A stretch of 64,000 nt of DNA from Forficula auricularia (taxonomy: Eukaryota > Arthropoda > Insecta > Dermaptera > Forficulidae). Where the stretch lies: positions 10,712,039-10,776,038 of the forward strand of contig JALMQS010000225.1 of assembly GCA_024734495.1 (NCBI GenBank). Direction: 5' to 3'. Below the pieces are notes generated by a model that saw only the letters and a list, made by a program, of their open reading frames with translations, did not search any database and was not told the origin of the DNA. This document shows positions 11,410 to 22,611 of the stretch, one piece after another (the first letter of the stretch is position 1; each line of letters starts with the position of its first letter). Both the position numbers and the translations under genes were made by a program.

Positions 11410-11800
11410 AAAAGCTTTTTTAAACTTTTTAAAACTTTTTAAAACTTTTTTATACTTTTTTAAACTTTTTAAAACTTTTTAAAACTTTTTAATCATCATT
11501 CTCAATTTCTCAAGAAATAGCTAAAAACTTTTTTAAACTTTTTTTAATCATTATTCTCATAGGTAGAAATTTTTTAAAACTTTTTTAAACGTCATTCTCA
11601 ATTTCTGAATAAAATTTCTCAAGAAAATAGCTAAAAACTTTTTAAAACATCTTAAAACATTTTATAACATCTTAAAACCTTTTATAGCATCTTGAAACAT
11701 TTTATAACATCTTAAAACATCTTATAATACCTTAAAAACATATTATAACATCTTAAAATATCTTTAAACATCTTATAACATCTTTTACATCTTATAAAAA
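11410..11800. repeat. Low-complexity tandem tract
   Basis: 11410-11640 is built from irregular units like TTTTTAAAAC. 11640-11800 is built from units like ATCTTAAAACATTTTATAAC. A longer period is suggested by two copies of AATTTCT followed by AAGAAAATAGCTAAAA. Confidence 0.7.
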
Positions 11801-12600
11801 TCTTGGGACAGTGAGCGATGAATTCGGGGAACACTTTCATCACGATATTTCAGATATGGAAAAGAGGTAATAAGGAAAATGGAATCCTAGTATGCTCGCC
11901 GATTATTTTTGGACTATCAACAGGAATGTTGCACAGACGAAATGTAGCATCATTTCTTACTTTCTAAGTGACTCAGACTGTTTGAATATTCTGTAGTTAA
12001 AAATTTAGAAAGTATTAAAATGTTTCATATTATAAATGCCTGTATCGAATATGAAAAACCGATTTCATATTTGAATTAAGGAGAAAAAGTACTATCGAAT
12101 CATATATTTTTCTTTCTAAGACAAAAAAAGAAATTCTTATTTGTTCCTCAGAGTTATTGTTTTTGACTTTAGAGAATTAGGAGACGAAACCAAGTGGATA
12201 ATGCAAGGAAATTGCAATAATTATTGTAATTTCACCATGGAAGATTTTTCTATTAAATATTAATTAATACTACTGTTGTCGTAATATTAATATGCACGAT
12301 TAATTGGTCCATCTAATGGATTGGCGGTTGTCTAAACGTAAGGGGTAATTTCTTACGGTTTTGTTTAATGGATTGAAATGGACCCTTGGCTAATAGAACA
12401 GTGCTACGCAACACAAATACAAATATATTTGAAAAGTCAAAGCGTGTGTGTGTGTGTTTTTATATTTTAAAAAGTTACAACAAGAATAAATTTAAATATA
12501 AAACTAAAGATTTGAGCATCTTTTTTTTTTTAAATATTTGGAATGTTTTTCAAAAAATCAGCTCGGGTTAAAAACCAACGTATACCTATTAAAAAAGAAA
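11801..12600. other. No gene seen; short GT run
   Basis: A GTGTGTGTGTGTG run occurs near 12444. Nothing else is recognised. Confidence 0.4.
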
Positions 12601-12606
12601 GAATTT

Positions 12607-12742
12607 AATTTTTAGGACAAATTCTAGAATTTTGGTAGATATATTTTTATATTGCGATTTCAGATCGTCTCCTGAGGGGATGAATCCCCTCTGATATCGC
12701 AATATAAAAATATTTCTACTAAAATTCTATAATTAAATTAAA
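12607..12742. repeat. Palindrome family G, copy 1
   Basis: Arms TAGAATTTTGGTAGATATAT and the inverted ATATTTCTACTAAAATTCTA enclose a GC-rich centre with CTCCTGAGGGGATGAA. The second copy is 45590-45880, where the equivalent minus-strand centre reads CTGAGGGGACGAAACC. Confidence 0.75.
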
Positions 12743-14624
12743 TTCTTTAATTTTTAATTTTTTTTTTTTTTAATTTTATTAAACCAATTATTTTACATTA
12801 ATTAATGTATACATTGTATTTTTGCTTCGATTCCGGAGATTACTTCTCCACCATCGAGTGTCCTTATTCATCTTTAGTCCTTGTTTTTATTAAGAGGAAA
12901 AATCTAATTAGATAAAAAAACTTCTTTTCCGATAATTATTTCAATTCCATTATTCCCCAATCAAGTCGATTGGTAATCCTCATCCCTCACCAAATCGTCA
13001 TCTTCATTTTTAATAAATTTAAAGTTCAAATAATTAAAAGATTGCAGTTTTCTTCATGCGACATTTTTGAGTGACACTTCAAATCAAACTAGGCATCAAG
13101 GGCCGTCTATTAATTACGTCACACGAATTTCAAGACTTTTAGACCCCCGTGTCACATTCAGTCATATTTTCATTGAGCCCCCCTCCCCCTGTCTTATCTA
13201 TAATTTAATAATTGTATACTTTTTTTTATAAATTAAACTCAACTAAAGAGATTTTTAATAAAGTTTTATAGAAGGCCCGTCATGCCACGGGCATACTTCA
13301 TTTTGGAAGATCGTCAATTTCCATCTCACTGTTGAGTTTAAGTCACAAGATTTAATTTCTGGCTCCTACCCTCACTCACACAAAGCAATATCCGTTTGCG
13401 GTGAAGGTCCCAAAATATATTTTTAAAAATCTAATGTTAAATTTGTAAAAATAACGAAAATGATGCCCTATTGGATGAAATTTACAAAAAAAAAGCGAAG
13501 ATTAAAATAAAATTTCAAAAAATGAAGGATACTTTTTTTGGACAGCATCCCCTGATTGAAAAGTCACCAACGGCCACTGATATATATATTAAATATTTGT
13601 ACAATTCAAATTGTATTTATAAAAATATGCTTAAAATATCTCTGTTTTATAAAGAAAGAAAATTATTAAAAGAAAAATAAAGTTTTTCGTCGTATATTCT
13701 AATTTACTAAGATTAAAGAGATTTTAGGATTCTTTATATTACCATAAAATTCAAATTTTCATTCTAACAAACTTGGCAAATTTTATACATATGTATATAT
13801 TATTTATGTATAATATTCTTTTTTCTTTCATATACATATACCTATATAATACCTAAAATCTGTTCAAATATACCTGGCAAAAAAAAATAACACATAAGAG
13901 GATTTTTTAGGCCTTAGAACGCCTCTTATCGTTTCGGCGATTTCCCGACAACATATCGTATCTGGTTAATAATACATTTTTCTGTATTAGACCAAGACTC
14001 CCTCTAAAATATGAAATGGGATAAAACGCTAGAGCCCAGCTAAGTAGTAAAATATATAAAAAGTCTTATCATTGCTATATACATACTAGTAATTTAATAA
14101 TATACATTTTTTTATATAAATTACAATACATCTATAAGAATTTAGGATTAAGAGCTGATTACATTTTGGTTGCATTTGGTATATAGAAACTTGGAGTTTC
14201 CTTTTGGAATGTTTCTAATAATAGAGAAGAAAGTAGAAATATGGACCGAAACTATGTTTTTAACTAATAAAAACACACTGTGATACATGACTTTCGCTTA
14301 CGACCTTCGCTTATTTTGAAATAACCTACCCAACAAATCGATACGTTAATTTTCCCACTTCAAATTGATCTATTGGGAACCAAAATCGACAGAAGTAACT
14401 AAATGACTACTTCTGGTAGATAATTTTGATCTAATGTCTTGATGTATTCCTTGTATTTAATACCCAATTTAAATTTAAAATTTAATTGCTCTACAACTTA
14501 CCATATAGGCTTTTTGCGTTTTTGCAACATGCATAATCGAATATTTTCAATTTCATTCGGATTAACATTTAGAGATATTAAAGTGCATATAATTCTTGAT
14601 AAGAGCATTGATTAAAAATATTCT
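12743..14624. other. No gene seen; possible transposon end
   Basis: 13098-13170 contains GGGCCGTCTATTAATTACGT then CACACG and a C-rich stretch. This resembles a transposon terminus common in insect genomes, but no partner end was found. The 69-residue open frame at 13471-13680 is lysine-rich and unrecognised. Confidence 0.35.
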
Positions 14625-14925
14625 TATAGCCTTTTTAGAGTTTCGTTTAAAAAGAAAAACCGGATCCTATTAGTGGAGTTACAACGTCTGGCTGTTTGTT
14701 TGTCTGTCAAACCATTGTAGCTCGTAAACTAAATAAAATCCAAAGTTAAAATTCAAAAATTATATGTATTTTCTTTCCCTCATCAAAAATAGTACTAAAA
14801 TTTTAATCAAATTATTATTTTGAGAATAGTAATTTTATGTGGGCCCAAGAATAAAAAATAAATATTTGAATTATTTTACAGGGTGTGAGGTATCATTGCA
14901 AATATCTTTTTAAGGAGGTTCTTTC
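14625..14925 (+). repeat. Interspersed repeat L, copy 1
   Basis: Shares CCATTGTAGCTCGTAAAC and TAATCAAATTATTATTTTG with copies at 47640-48060 and 61277-61700. Non-coding and of unknown class. Confidence 0.6.
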
Positions 14926-16549
14926 ATGACAATCCACACAAAAAGTTTTAGCCTGGTAATCATTCTATAAATATGAACGGAACTAAAATTTTAGGTTATG
15001 TTTTTTTAACGTGACTGTAGCACTCACACTACGAAATCTCTATATGGATACACATACTTGCCGGATCGTTTCCAAGCCATTGTGCTTATATCCCTTCCAC
15101 TAAAAATAATCGCCCAAATCTGTTTGTTTTTTTTGTTTTTTTATCAAAACTACGTGGTAAATAATTTCTATTTTTTTTTTAATTTACTCCGAATATATTA
15201 TTCTATCAAATATTAGTTTTACATCAAGATGGTGAAAGTCCTTCAATGAAAAAAAATAAAATAATTATCATATCCCCTCCCCCCTTTCTCTATCTACCCT
15301 ATGTAAAAAAATGTCAATTTTTAATTGCAACTATTTCATGTTTGGTGTAGTAAATTGTCTTCAAATTTTAACAGTATGTGTATTATGCTTTTAGTGACTT
15401 ATATTCCAAGTTTCAAAGACTTCTTGAATTTTTTCATTTGTGAAAGAACTACCTTAATCTTATTTAGATTTAAAATGACAGTGGATAGAGTCCCAAACTG
15501 GGCATTCATAGGTGATTTTTGTTCTGAATATAGAAACTTCATTTATATTTGTTATTTAGTAATGGAAATAAAATTATATAAATAGCGAAAGTACTGGAAT
15601 ATAATAAAGCATCTGTTGTGCTGAAGTTACACAATTTTCTTATTGAAGCTTTGGTGAACATGTCGACATATTGTAAATAAATGTTTTGTTAATAAATATA
15701 AAGTATATCCCCTAAAGTTTCTAGATAGATTTTTCGTTTTCAGAGGTGTTGAACGGTTGCATATTTACTAGGCGCTTTCTCAACTGCACTCTTAATTCTC
15801 ATTTAAGATCATCATTAACTGATGATTGGAAGAATTTAAGAGAAGTACAAATAGAAAGAGAATAAAAAACAAATTCAAATAAAAATCTAACAAATTAGTT
15901 TTCATCAGTGGCAATTCCAAAACAAAGTTGTCAATTGTTTGTATTTCAAATTGCAGGAACAAGATAGAAATTTTTAAAGGCACAATACAGTCTTTTCAAA
16001 GTCAGGTGATTAGGTATTCTTTGAAAAATTACGAAAGATTGTGTCTATTTTCTTATGTATCCAAGCAGTTGTGAAAAATTTTAATTCATGCGAATATACA
16101 ACACTTCTGATATGTAATAAAAATTATTCATAATTAATTTAGTAGCTTGTAAGCTCTTTGTTTTAAAATACAAACATTTTGGCTCTAGACAGACGATGGT
16201 AAAAAATCTTTCACTCACTTTTCATGGATATGGAAAAAAATCAGGTTGAAAATTATTTGTCTCAACTTTTTTAAGCAGCTCATTGACAATTAAAAATGAA
16301 CTAATTCAATTATTTAGTGTTAGTGTCGCGCTGCAGACTTGCTCGTTTCCCGGGCTTAACGAATAAAAATAAAAAATAAAAATAGTAGAAATATGTGAAA
16401 ATATCCTCCAAGACTTGGTAGGTTCTTTTTTTCGGTGAATTCTTATTCGATATAAATAACTAAACACAAATTACGTTTGATCTGGCCAATATGCTCAAAG
16501 AATCGAAGATCGAAAAAATACTAATTTATTTATTCTAATATACCTAGAT
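14926..16549. other. AT-rich DNA, no gene seen
   Basis: The 86-residue plus frame at 15325-15585 and the 63-residue minus frame at 15792-15983 have no recognisable motif. No RNA gene or ordered repeat is seen. Confidence 0.4.
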
Positions 16550-16631
16550 ATATATTGAAGGAGACAATAAAAGAGTGTGTCTTCTGCTGGAATTATAAAT
16601 TTTATTTATTTATAACGATTCGTTATATATA
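16550..16631. repeat. Family C arm fragment
   Basis: TATTGAAGGAGACAATAAAA and CTTCTGCTGGAATTATAAAT match one outer arm of family C. The hammerhead-bearing inner arm is missing. The fragment is cut at a TA run where a family H element begins. Confidence 0.8.
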
Positions 16632-16646
16632 TATATATACGTATTA

Positions 16647-16922
16647 AGATTGAAGTAATTTTTGGAGAAGGAGTGATAAGTGAAATTGAGTGGATACTGA
16701 TGAGGAAGCCAAAAAAAGAAGAAGATGACTTATATTATCTTTTTATTCATAAACCGACGTTTCAGAGGCTATTCCCTCCTTCTTCAGTGTTTTGGGAGAG
16801 CGGAATGTCCCATTGGATTTCCTTCACTGACTTTTCAAAACCCTGAAGAAGGAGGTTTATGAATAAAAAGATAATATAAATTATCTTCTTCTTTTTTGGA
16901 CTGCCTCATCAATATCCACTCA
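16647..16922. mobile_element. Family H palindromic element, copy 1 (Penelope-like)
   Basis: Arms GAGTGGATACTGATGAGG (16681) and CCTCATCAATATCCACTC (to 16922) are inverted copies extending through TCTTTTTATTCATAAA. The element is flanked by ATATATACGTATTA at 16633-16646 and 16923-16936, a 14-bp target duplication. An unpaired 5' extension of about 35 bp precedes the left arm. The left arm carries a hammerhead-like core; the right arm keeps CCTGAAGAAGGAGG but lacks the rest. Confidence 0.75.
16751..16792 (-). ncRNA. Hammerhead-like motif, family H copy 1
   Basis: Minus strand: CTGAAGA at 16787-16781, one A, stem II GGAGG pairing with CCTCT, then GAAA, C and the GTC site at 16758-16756. Stem I AAACA with GGTTT pairs four of five, with a mismatch next to the core. 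Stem III is a single C-G, so cleavage would need a dimer. Confidence 0.55.
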
Positions 16923-16936
16923 ATATATACGTATTA

Positions 16937-18204
16937 TTTAGTGTTCTGTTGGAAACCCCAGTACAGATATGATCATCTTATTTAAGCAACATATACTTAG
17001 TTATTCCATGAAGATGTGAGTTAGCGTCTCAAAATCAACCCTAGCAAAAATATGATTGGCTATTATTTGACCCCTACATTATCACTCCCTCACACATAAA
17101 CTAATATTGATGGAATATGCAAATTCGATAGACTATTTTTTCGCTAAATCAGTTTGGTTTCTCTTATCTCATCGTGTTAACTTATTCTGAAAATATACTG
17201 AGTTAAGATTGAATGAATTGAATTTGAATGCCCTTTTATGTTCTGAGATCCTTGAGGATAATTATCTTCCGGTCTCTCTTCGTAATATCTAGTTATATTA
17301 GCACATAATTTTGTAAACATCATTATTTTCAAATTCAAACGTGTCATTTGCCGTGACCCAAAAATTACACTGAACAACAAATATTATCCTTTATTTTTTC
17401 ATCCTTGTTGAAAAGTAATTTACTAAGTGGATTCTAGAGCGTTTAATACGATTTTTCTTATTTTTCTTTAATCAGCATTCATAATTTTCAAATTTACGAA
17501 AAGTTCTTTGAGCTTACAAAATAAATACTCAATCAACGGATATTATTTATATTCTTCCATCTTAAAGAGCAGTTAATCACACTACTGACATATATTTAGT
17601 AATTTCAATAAATTAATTTTTACTTATTTATATTAGATTAATTAGATTAACAAATAAACCTTGAGGTTTAAATAATTTTAACTACATAGTCACTTAAGTT
17701 TTGGAAGAGTCTTTGAAATTATTTAGACTTGATTTTGTTGCATTTTTAAATCTAGTAATTGAATTAATAAGTGAAGGATATGATATCATTGGAATGTAAT
17801 ACAATGCAAGTCTTAAAAAATTAATTACTAATATTTTATTGATGACTTCGCTTACATTAGTCATTGGGAAGTATCTTGTTTGACATGTAGTTACGATAAG
17901 CGTTTGCGATTAGGTATTGTGAAAAAATTTGATTGAACTATATTTACATTTGATTTAGATGAATACGTCCAGAGCTCAAATTTGTAGTCCATATTATGGT
18001 CTTATAAAATAAAATTTCATTATCGATGGAGGATGGAGATTTCCTGCTATAGAGCCAATATATTTTATATAAAATATTTTTTTATTTTTTATTAATTTTT
18101 AACTGTATCCCTATACTATTTTTGCTGGATGTGCTTTTTCCAAGTTAACCTGGAGTCTAACTCAAACTCCAGATATTTTACGCAAGAATCATGTGAAATA
18201 GGGG
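16937..18204. other. AT-rich DNA, no gene seen
   Basis: A 67-residue minus frame at 17177-17380 has no recognised motif. Confidence 0.4.
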
Positions 18205-18210
18205 TGGCGC

Positions 18211-18303
18211 TCAAAATCCCGAAAAGTCAAAATCCCGACAGCTAAAATGCCGAAAAGTCAAAATCCCGACAGCCGAAATCCCGAAAAGTCAAAATCCCGA
18301 CAT
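18211..18303 (+). repeat. 32-bp minisatellite, three units
   Basis: Units of about 32 bp contain AAAATCCCGAAAAGTC and AAAATCCCGACAG. An inverted short array of the same unit (GACTTGTCGGGA, GGCTGTCAGGAT) lies at 39116-39172 beside a MITE. Confidence 0.75.
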
Positions 18304-18808
18304 GTTAAAATTCAGGCTAAATTTTGATATTTACAAAAACATATAAATACTATCTATTTGTATTTGACTATATTAACCTAATTAAGTCAAAAAGTAGGCA
18401 CATATCAAATCAAACCCGTGAAATAGGTCTATTATTAATATAAATCGGAGGACTTGCTTGATGTTTTAGATATAATGTTATATGACTATTGAAATGCAGC
18501 CTAACAAATCAAAATTCAGTTAATTCCTCAACAAACTCTAATATCTCACAACAATGACTCAAAAAACTCATAACTAACTTATGCCCAAACTGATCAAAAT
18601 GATGGACATTGTCCTCAACTAAACCATCTAAGAAACCTTATATCCATTAGAAATTGTTTTCAATGAATTTTAAAATATGTCCAATCAAACAAAATATGTA
18701 GTATGATTTTAAACATTCTATCAAAAGTTATTAATAAAATAAAATGAAACACCAAAGAACTTTAAAAATTGGTGGCGGTTTTTGAATAGTAGCATTTATT
18801 AAATTATA

Positions 18809-19058
18809 TTAAATTGAAAGTTTTTGTGCCGAGGGTATCAGATTTTTTATATATTGAAGGAGACAATAAAAGAGTGTGTCTTCTGTTGGAATTATAAATT
18901 TTATTTATTACGAGACTATAGTTTCGAGGGCTTTGCCCCTTCATCAGTCTATTACAATTGATTCACAGGAAAGCAAAGCAAAGCCCTCGAAATTATAGTC
19001 TCGTTATAAATAAAATTTATAATTCCAGCAGAAGACACTCTTTTATTGTCTCCTTCAA
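18809..19058. mobile_element. Family C palindromic element, copy 1 (Penelope-like)
   Basis: Starts with the family's 5' extension TTAAATTGAAAGTTTTTGTG, then the outer arm TATTGAAGGAGACAATAAAA, and ends with the inverted arm TTTTATTGTCTCCTTCAA. The left inner arm has a hammerhead core. The right inner arm keeps GCCCTCGAAATTATAGTC but has lost CTGATGA. Confidence 0.8.
18904..18957 (-). ncRNA. Hammerhead-like motif, family C copy 1
   Basis: Minus strand: CTGATGA at 18947-18941, an A, stem II GGGGC with GCCCTC and loop AAA, GAAA, then CTATAG and a GTC site. Only GA/TC and weak outer pairs form stem I, because the right strand has lost bases compared with copy 2. Confidence 0.55.
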
Positions 19059-19175
19059 TATTAAATTAAAACTTACATAGCTGAGGAAATTAAAGGCAGC
19101 CCAGGAAATTAAATAAAAAGATTACTTCTAATAAAAGAGTATTTATTGTAAAATTTTCCTTTTACAATTTTTTTA

Positions 19176-19215
19176 AACCGATTTTTCGGAGGATCTTTCC
19201 TCCTTCTTCAGGGTT
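19176..19215 (-). ncRNA. Damaged hammerhead-like motif, family H copy 2 left arm
   Basis: Minus strand: stem I AACC/GGTT, CTGAAGA, a perfect stem II GGAGGA with TCCTCC and loop AAGA, and GAAA. The next base is A instead of C and the site reads ATC instead of GTC, so cleavage is doubtful. Confidence 0.5.
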
Positions 19216-19262
19216 CAAAAGGGTCAATGAAAGGCTAAGTGCTTCCTACATTGACCCTTTTG

Positions 19263-19302
19263 AACTCTGAAGAAGGTGAGAAGATCCTCCGAAACGTCGG
19301 TT
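19263..19302 (+). ncRNA. Hammerhead-like motif, family H copy 2 right arm
   Basis: Stem I AACT with GGTT (one G-U), CTGAAGA at 19267-19273, A, a weakened stem II (GG with CC), GAAA at 19291-19294, C, and GTC at 19296-19298. Core bases are intact but stem II is poor. Confidence 0.5.
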
Positions 19303-19330
19303 TTGTAAAAGGAAAATTTTCCAATAAATA

Positions 19331-20585
19331 CATAAAAAAAAATAATAATAATATTTTTATTTATTTCCTGATCCTCAGCTATAAATTTACCAGCCCGTCT
19401 CGAAAGAAAAACGTCTAAAGTATAAAACTTATATAATTGATAAATAACTAAAATAAAACACGCGATCTTTTCCCTTATGTGTAATCTCGCGAGCTTCTGT
19501 GACAAGTGTTTAACAATAATCCACCAGACAAATCATTTTGTTTTTTTTAAATAACTAAAAAAACAAAAAACAAAAATAAATAGAGAAAAGAAAAAAGAAA
19601 CTTGTTTTTGAGCGAACTCTGATCTCGTGAATCCTAATAGTTAATAAGAACATTTTTCAGTGGAAGTAAAATTCATGGGCATTAATGTTTCATCTATTGT
19701 TTACGAAAGAATGATCACTTCTTTTAGAATATAGATATAAAATGCGTGAGAGTCTTTTCAAAGTATATAATATGACCCTCTTTTTCGTTGTTTTCTTTTT
19801 CTTTCCCATTCTCGTTGATTTATTCGAATTACTTTTATTGTTCCTCTGACCCCTTTTTGTATAAAGAAATCGTAATATTTTTTTATAAAATAAACAAAAA
19901 CATATGTTGAGTACATATTGATTCATATCAAAATATTATTTCCATTTTCCAACAAATAAAATCAGTGATCCAGTAAAAACATTTTTCGTTTCAATTTTGG
20001 GTTCTTTTAAATCTTTTTTTATAAAAATCGTTACTGCCGTATTTGATAAATTTTTTGAAAAATCTAGAAAAGTGCTCAAATATACTAGTGCTAAAGATAA
20101 GAGTAAATAAATATTATATGTAATATTCATTTACTATGAGTTAAGGATTCTTGGTGACTTGTTTCACATTAAAATTAAAATAAACTGCAACGGATCGTTG
20201 CTAAACTTTATCCAAATTCATTTAAAATATTAATCAAGCTTGAGTTGTTTACCAAAAAAGAATTTAGTCTTTTTGATTTTAAGTCGATTCTTCCACATTT
20301 TCAGTAGAGGTTGCCATTAATAGTCAAAACATCAAAAATGGAATGCAATAAGGTTATTCCTATAGTATTAGATGAGAATCGATTGTTATTTTTGATTTTA
20401 AGTCGATTCCTCCATGTCTTCAGCATAGGATTAATCCTGGCTCTCTCAGCCACCCGCTCTGAATCTGAATTAATTTGTTCTGAAGGCGAAAGTGTGAAAG
20501 ATTTGTAAATAAATTTGTGTAATGGTCTTTTGTCTTTTAAGAGGCGGCCCGCTCCTCGGAGGCCCAATAAATTAAATAAATGAAT
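19331..20585. other. No gene seen
   Basis: Short frames at 19690-20130 and 20301-20654 are unrecognised. AGATAAGAGTAAATAAATAT near 20095 is the inverse of ATATTTATTTACTCTTATCT near 20937, so a larger imperfect inverted pair brackets the next element. Confidence 0.4.
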
Positions 20586-20700
20586 ATTACATATAATTAA
20601 ATTGAAAGTTTTTGTGCCGAGAGTAGCAGAATTTTTATATATTGAAGAAGACAATAAAAGAGTGCGTCTTCTGCTGGAATTATAAATTTTATTTATTTAT

Positions 20701-20753
20701 TTATAACGAGACTATAGTTTCGAGGGCTTTGCCTCTTCATCAGTCTATTACAA
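20701..20753 (-). ncRNA. Hammerhead-like motif, family C copy 2 left arm
   Basis: Minus strand: outer stem I TTGTAA with TTATAA (six pairs, one G-U), a small internal loop, GA/TC, CTGATGA at 20743-20737, stem II GAGGC with GCCCTC (one bulge), GAAA, CTATAG and a GTC site at 20712-20710. The core is intact. Confidence 0.65.
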
Positions 20754-20814
20754 TTGATTCACAGGAATTAATTTATGAATTAATTCCTGTGATAAATTAA
20801 TTCCTGTGAATCAA

Positions 20815-20868
20815 TTGTAATAGACTGATGAAGAGGGCAAAGCCCTCGAAACTATAGTCTCGTTATAA
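20815..20868 (+). ncRNA. Hammerhead-like motif, family C copy 2 right arm
   Basis: TTGTAA (20815-20820), TA, GA, CTGATGA (20825-20831), A, stem II GAGGGC/GCCCTC with loop AAA (20833-20847), GAAA (20848-20851), CTATAG (20852-20857) giving GTC (20857-20859), TC, G, TTATAA (20863-20868). Stem I is GA/TC plus six outer pairs across an internal loop. ACTATAGT is self-complementary, so stem III could form between two molecules. Confidence 0.7.
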
Positions 20869-20938
20869 ATAAATAAATAAAATTTATAATTCCAGCAGAA
20901 GACACACTCTTTTATTGTCTCCTTCAATTACATATAAT

Positions 20939-21329
20939 ATTTATTTACTCTTATCTTTATCAAAGATGTTTCACCTTGTACCAACACCACAATCTCTACT
21001 AATTATTATACTAGTGCTCATTATTTTGTGCAAAATTTGGTCCAAATTAGACAATTTTAATTTTTTGTAAATATGTATCATGACTCCTACTATATCTACT
21101 GTCATTTGAAAACATATTTTCTGGGTTCCCAAAAACCATTTTATTTCAATTTACATCATGGAATAGAACACAATAATCAATAATGTACATATTTATTAAT
21201 ATTAAAAAAATATTGAAATAAAAGTTATTTTGAATAAAATTTTAGTTGATATTGAAAATTAAATTTTCTTAGATTTACATTTTATCTCTCATATGAATAG
21301 AGGGATAAAATATGGGTTTACACAGTGCT
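20939..21329. other. No gene seen; family E motif
   Basis: 20939-20990 (TTTATTTACTCTTATCTTTA, GATGTTTCACCTTGTACC) recurs at 58428-58505, so copy 2 of family C was inserted in this repeat. Confidence 0.5.
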
Positions 21330-21540
21330 GTAGTCCTAAAATTAGCAGAGGTACACGCTATATGCAGCGTAAAAATCAGAGGGTATACGCTATAAACCGG
21401 GAAGGTGGTATTACTGTAATTTGAAATAAAACGTACAACCTAACACAGGGAATACGCTATTTGCTCAGAAAAAACCACAGGATATATGCCGTAAGCCGCC
21501 GTATATCCACTACAACCCTGGATATACGTTTATAAAATAA
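21330..21540. repeat. Degenerate spaced repeats around TACGCTAT
   Basis: Motifs GGTACACGCTATATGC, GGTATACGCTATAAACC, GGGAATACGCTATTTGC and GGATATATGCCGTAAGCC recur at intervals of about 40-75 bp. CAGTGCTGTAGTCC at 21331 resembles a hAT-type terminus with subterminal repeats; no opposite end was found. Confidence 0.45.
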
Positions 21541-22320
21541 ATCATTAGCGACAGATATTTATTTTTGAATGTTAAAAGAAAAAAATACAAATAATAGTAA
21601 AAAAAATATTACTATTTTGTAGTATCCCTTCACGATTAAAATGCAAAGAAAAAGACTTTATAATGAGTATTTATAGTCATTCAAAATTTAAACAAAAATT
21701 GGAATTAGTATCAGAAGCCGAAATGTTTTAATTAACTAGAAAAATTTGACTAATTTTCTCATTTCACCATGTGCATGTAGTCTTAACTGAGAGAATTTTC
21801 AAGTTACGAATTCTAATAATAGAAAAAAAATCATACTTGTCAAATCAACCAATTAACACTAGAACGCCCGAAGCCGTCAATTTGACGGTTTTCACATTTC
21901 ATTTCTCTTTCATTTCGTTACTATTTAAGTTAGAACTTTGAAACTCGCTGACTTTTAATCATTTTTTAATAGCTTTCTAATAAAAAAAAATAGCACCCTA
22001 TGAATTTTTATTTAGGAGAAAATTATGGATTTATCAAGAACGCCCAAAAGCCGTCAATTTGACGGTAACACTTTTTACCCCAATTTTTATATTTTAAATT
22101 AATTTTTCAAATACGAATAATTCCCATTCTTTTTTGGAACATTTCCATCCTTTTGACCCTCTTATTATTTTTTGTTCTGCCTTTTTTTTAATTTACAATC
22201 TTCCTTGAAAAACTTGGGGTAAAATAAAAAAAATATGTTTCTTTATGTCAATTTTTTTTATCTTTTGATGATTCACTTTATTATTTTACAACATTTCGAG
22301 GGAACCTACTGTTTTGAAAT

Positions 22321-22322
<2 letters not shown>

Positions 22323-22372
<50 letters not shown>
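22323..22372. repeat. (AT)25 microsatellite
   Basis: About fifty bases of uninterrupted AT dinucleotide inside the piggyBac-like element. Confidence 0.95.
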
Positions 22373-22375
<3 letters not shown>

Positions 22376-22500
22376 GAGCCCCTAGTCTTGCCATTTCATT
22401 TTTGTTCTGCCCTTAGAATTATTAACAACAAATTTCTCTCTCAATTTCTCGTGAGTTTTTTTCGTATATTTGTTTTTTTTTTATTTCAATATTATTTATA

Positions 22501-22611
22501 ATGGCACGAGGTCTCAGTGAAGCTGAAATATTAGAAATTTTAAAAAATATTACACCGGATAATTCAGAAGGAGATTCATTAGCTGAATCAGGAGAGGAAA
22601 ATAAAAATTAA
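22501..22611 (+). pseudogene. piggyBac transposase N-terminus, 36 codons
   Basis: ATG at 22501 opens a short frame beginning MARGLSEAEILEILKN, then acidic DNSEGDSLAESGEEN and a TAA at 22609-22611. An N-terminus with a short helix followed by an acidic, serine-rich stretch is usual for piggyBac transposases. The DDD catalytic domain and C-terminal cysteine-rich domain are gone, so it cannot encode a transposase. It sits in the expected orientation between the two TIRs. Assignment rests on its position and composition, not on a catalytic motif. Confidence 0.6.

Larger units (their letters stand above)
19139..19330. mobile_element. Family H palindromic element, copy 2 (Penelope-like)
   Basis: Inverted arms: GTATTTATTGTAAAATTTTC (19139) and GAAAATTTTCCAATAAATAC (to 19330). 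Both arms carry a hammerhead-like core on opposite strands. The segment is preceded at 19096 by GGCAGCCCAGG, a motif also at the ends of copy 3 (43632-44201). Confidence 0.8.
20598..20926. mobile_element. Family C palindromic element, copy 2 (best preserved)
   Basis: Flanked by ATTACATATAAT at 20586-20597 and 20927-20938, a perfect 12-bp target duplication. A 5' extension TAAATTGAAAGTTTTTGTGC to about 20641 is followed by two inverted arms of about 140 bp. The outer arm starts TTGAAGAAGACAATAAAAG and ends CTTTTATTGTCTCCTTCAA, and the centre is ATTAATTC repeats near 20765-20805. Each arm carries a complete hammerhead-like core, so transcripts of either strand would contain one. No protein is encoded. 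The design matches terminal repeats of Penelope-like retroelements in inverted arrangement. Confidence 0.85.

Noticed and set aside
22235..22501. 88-residue frame containing an IY repeat
   Set aside because: It is driven by the AT microsatellite inside the piggyBac-like element.
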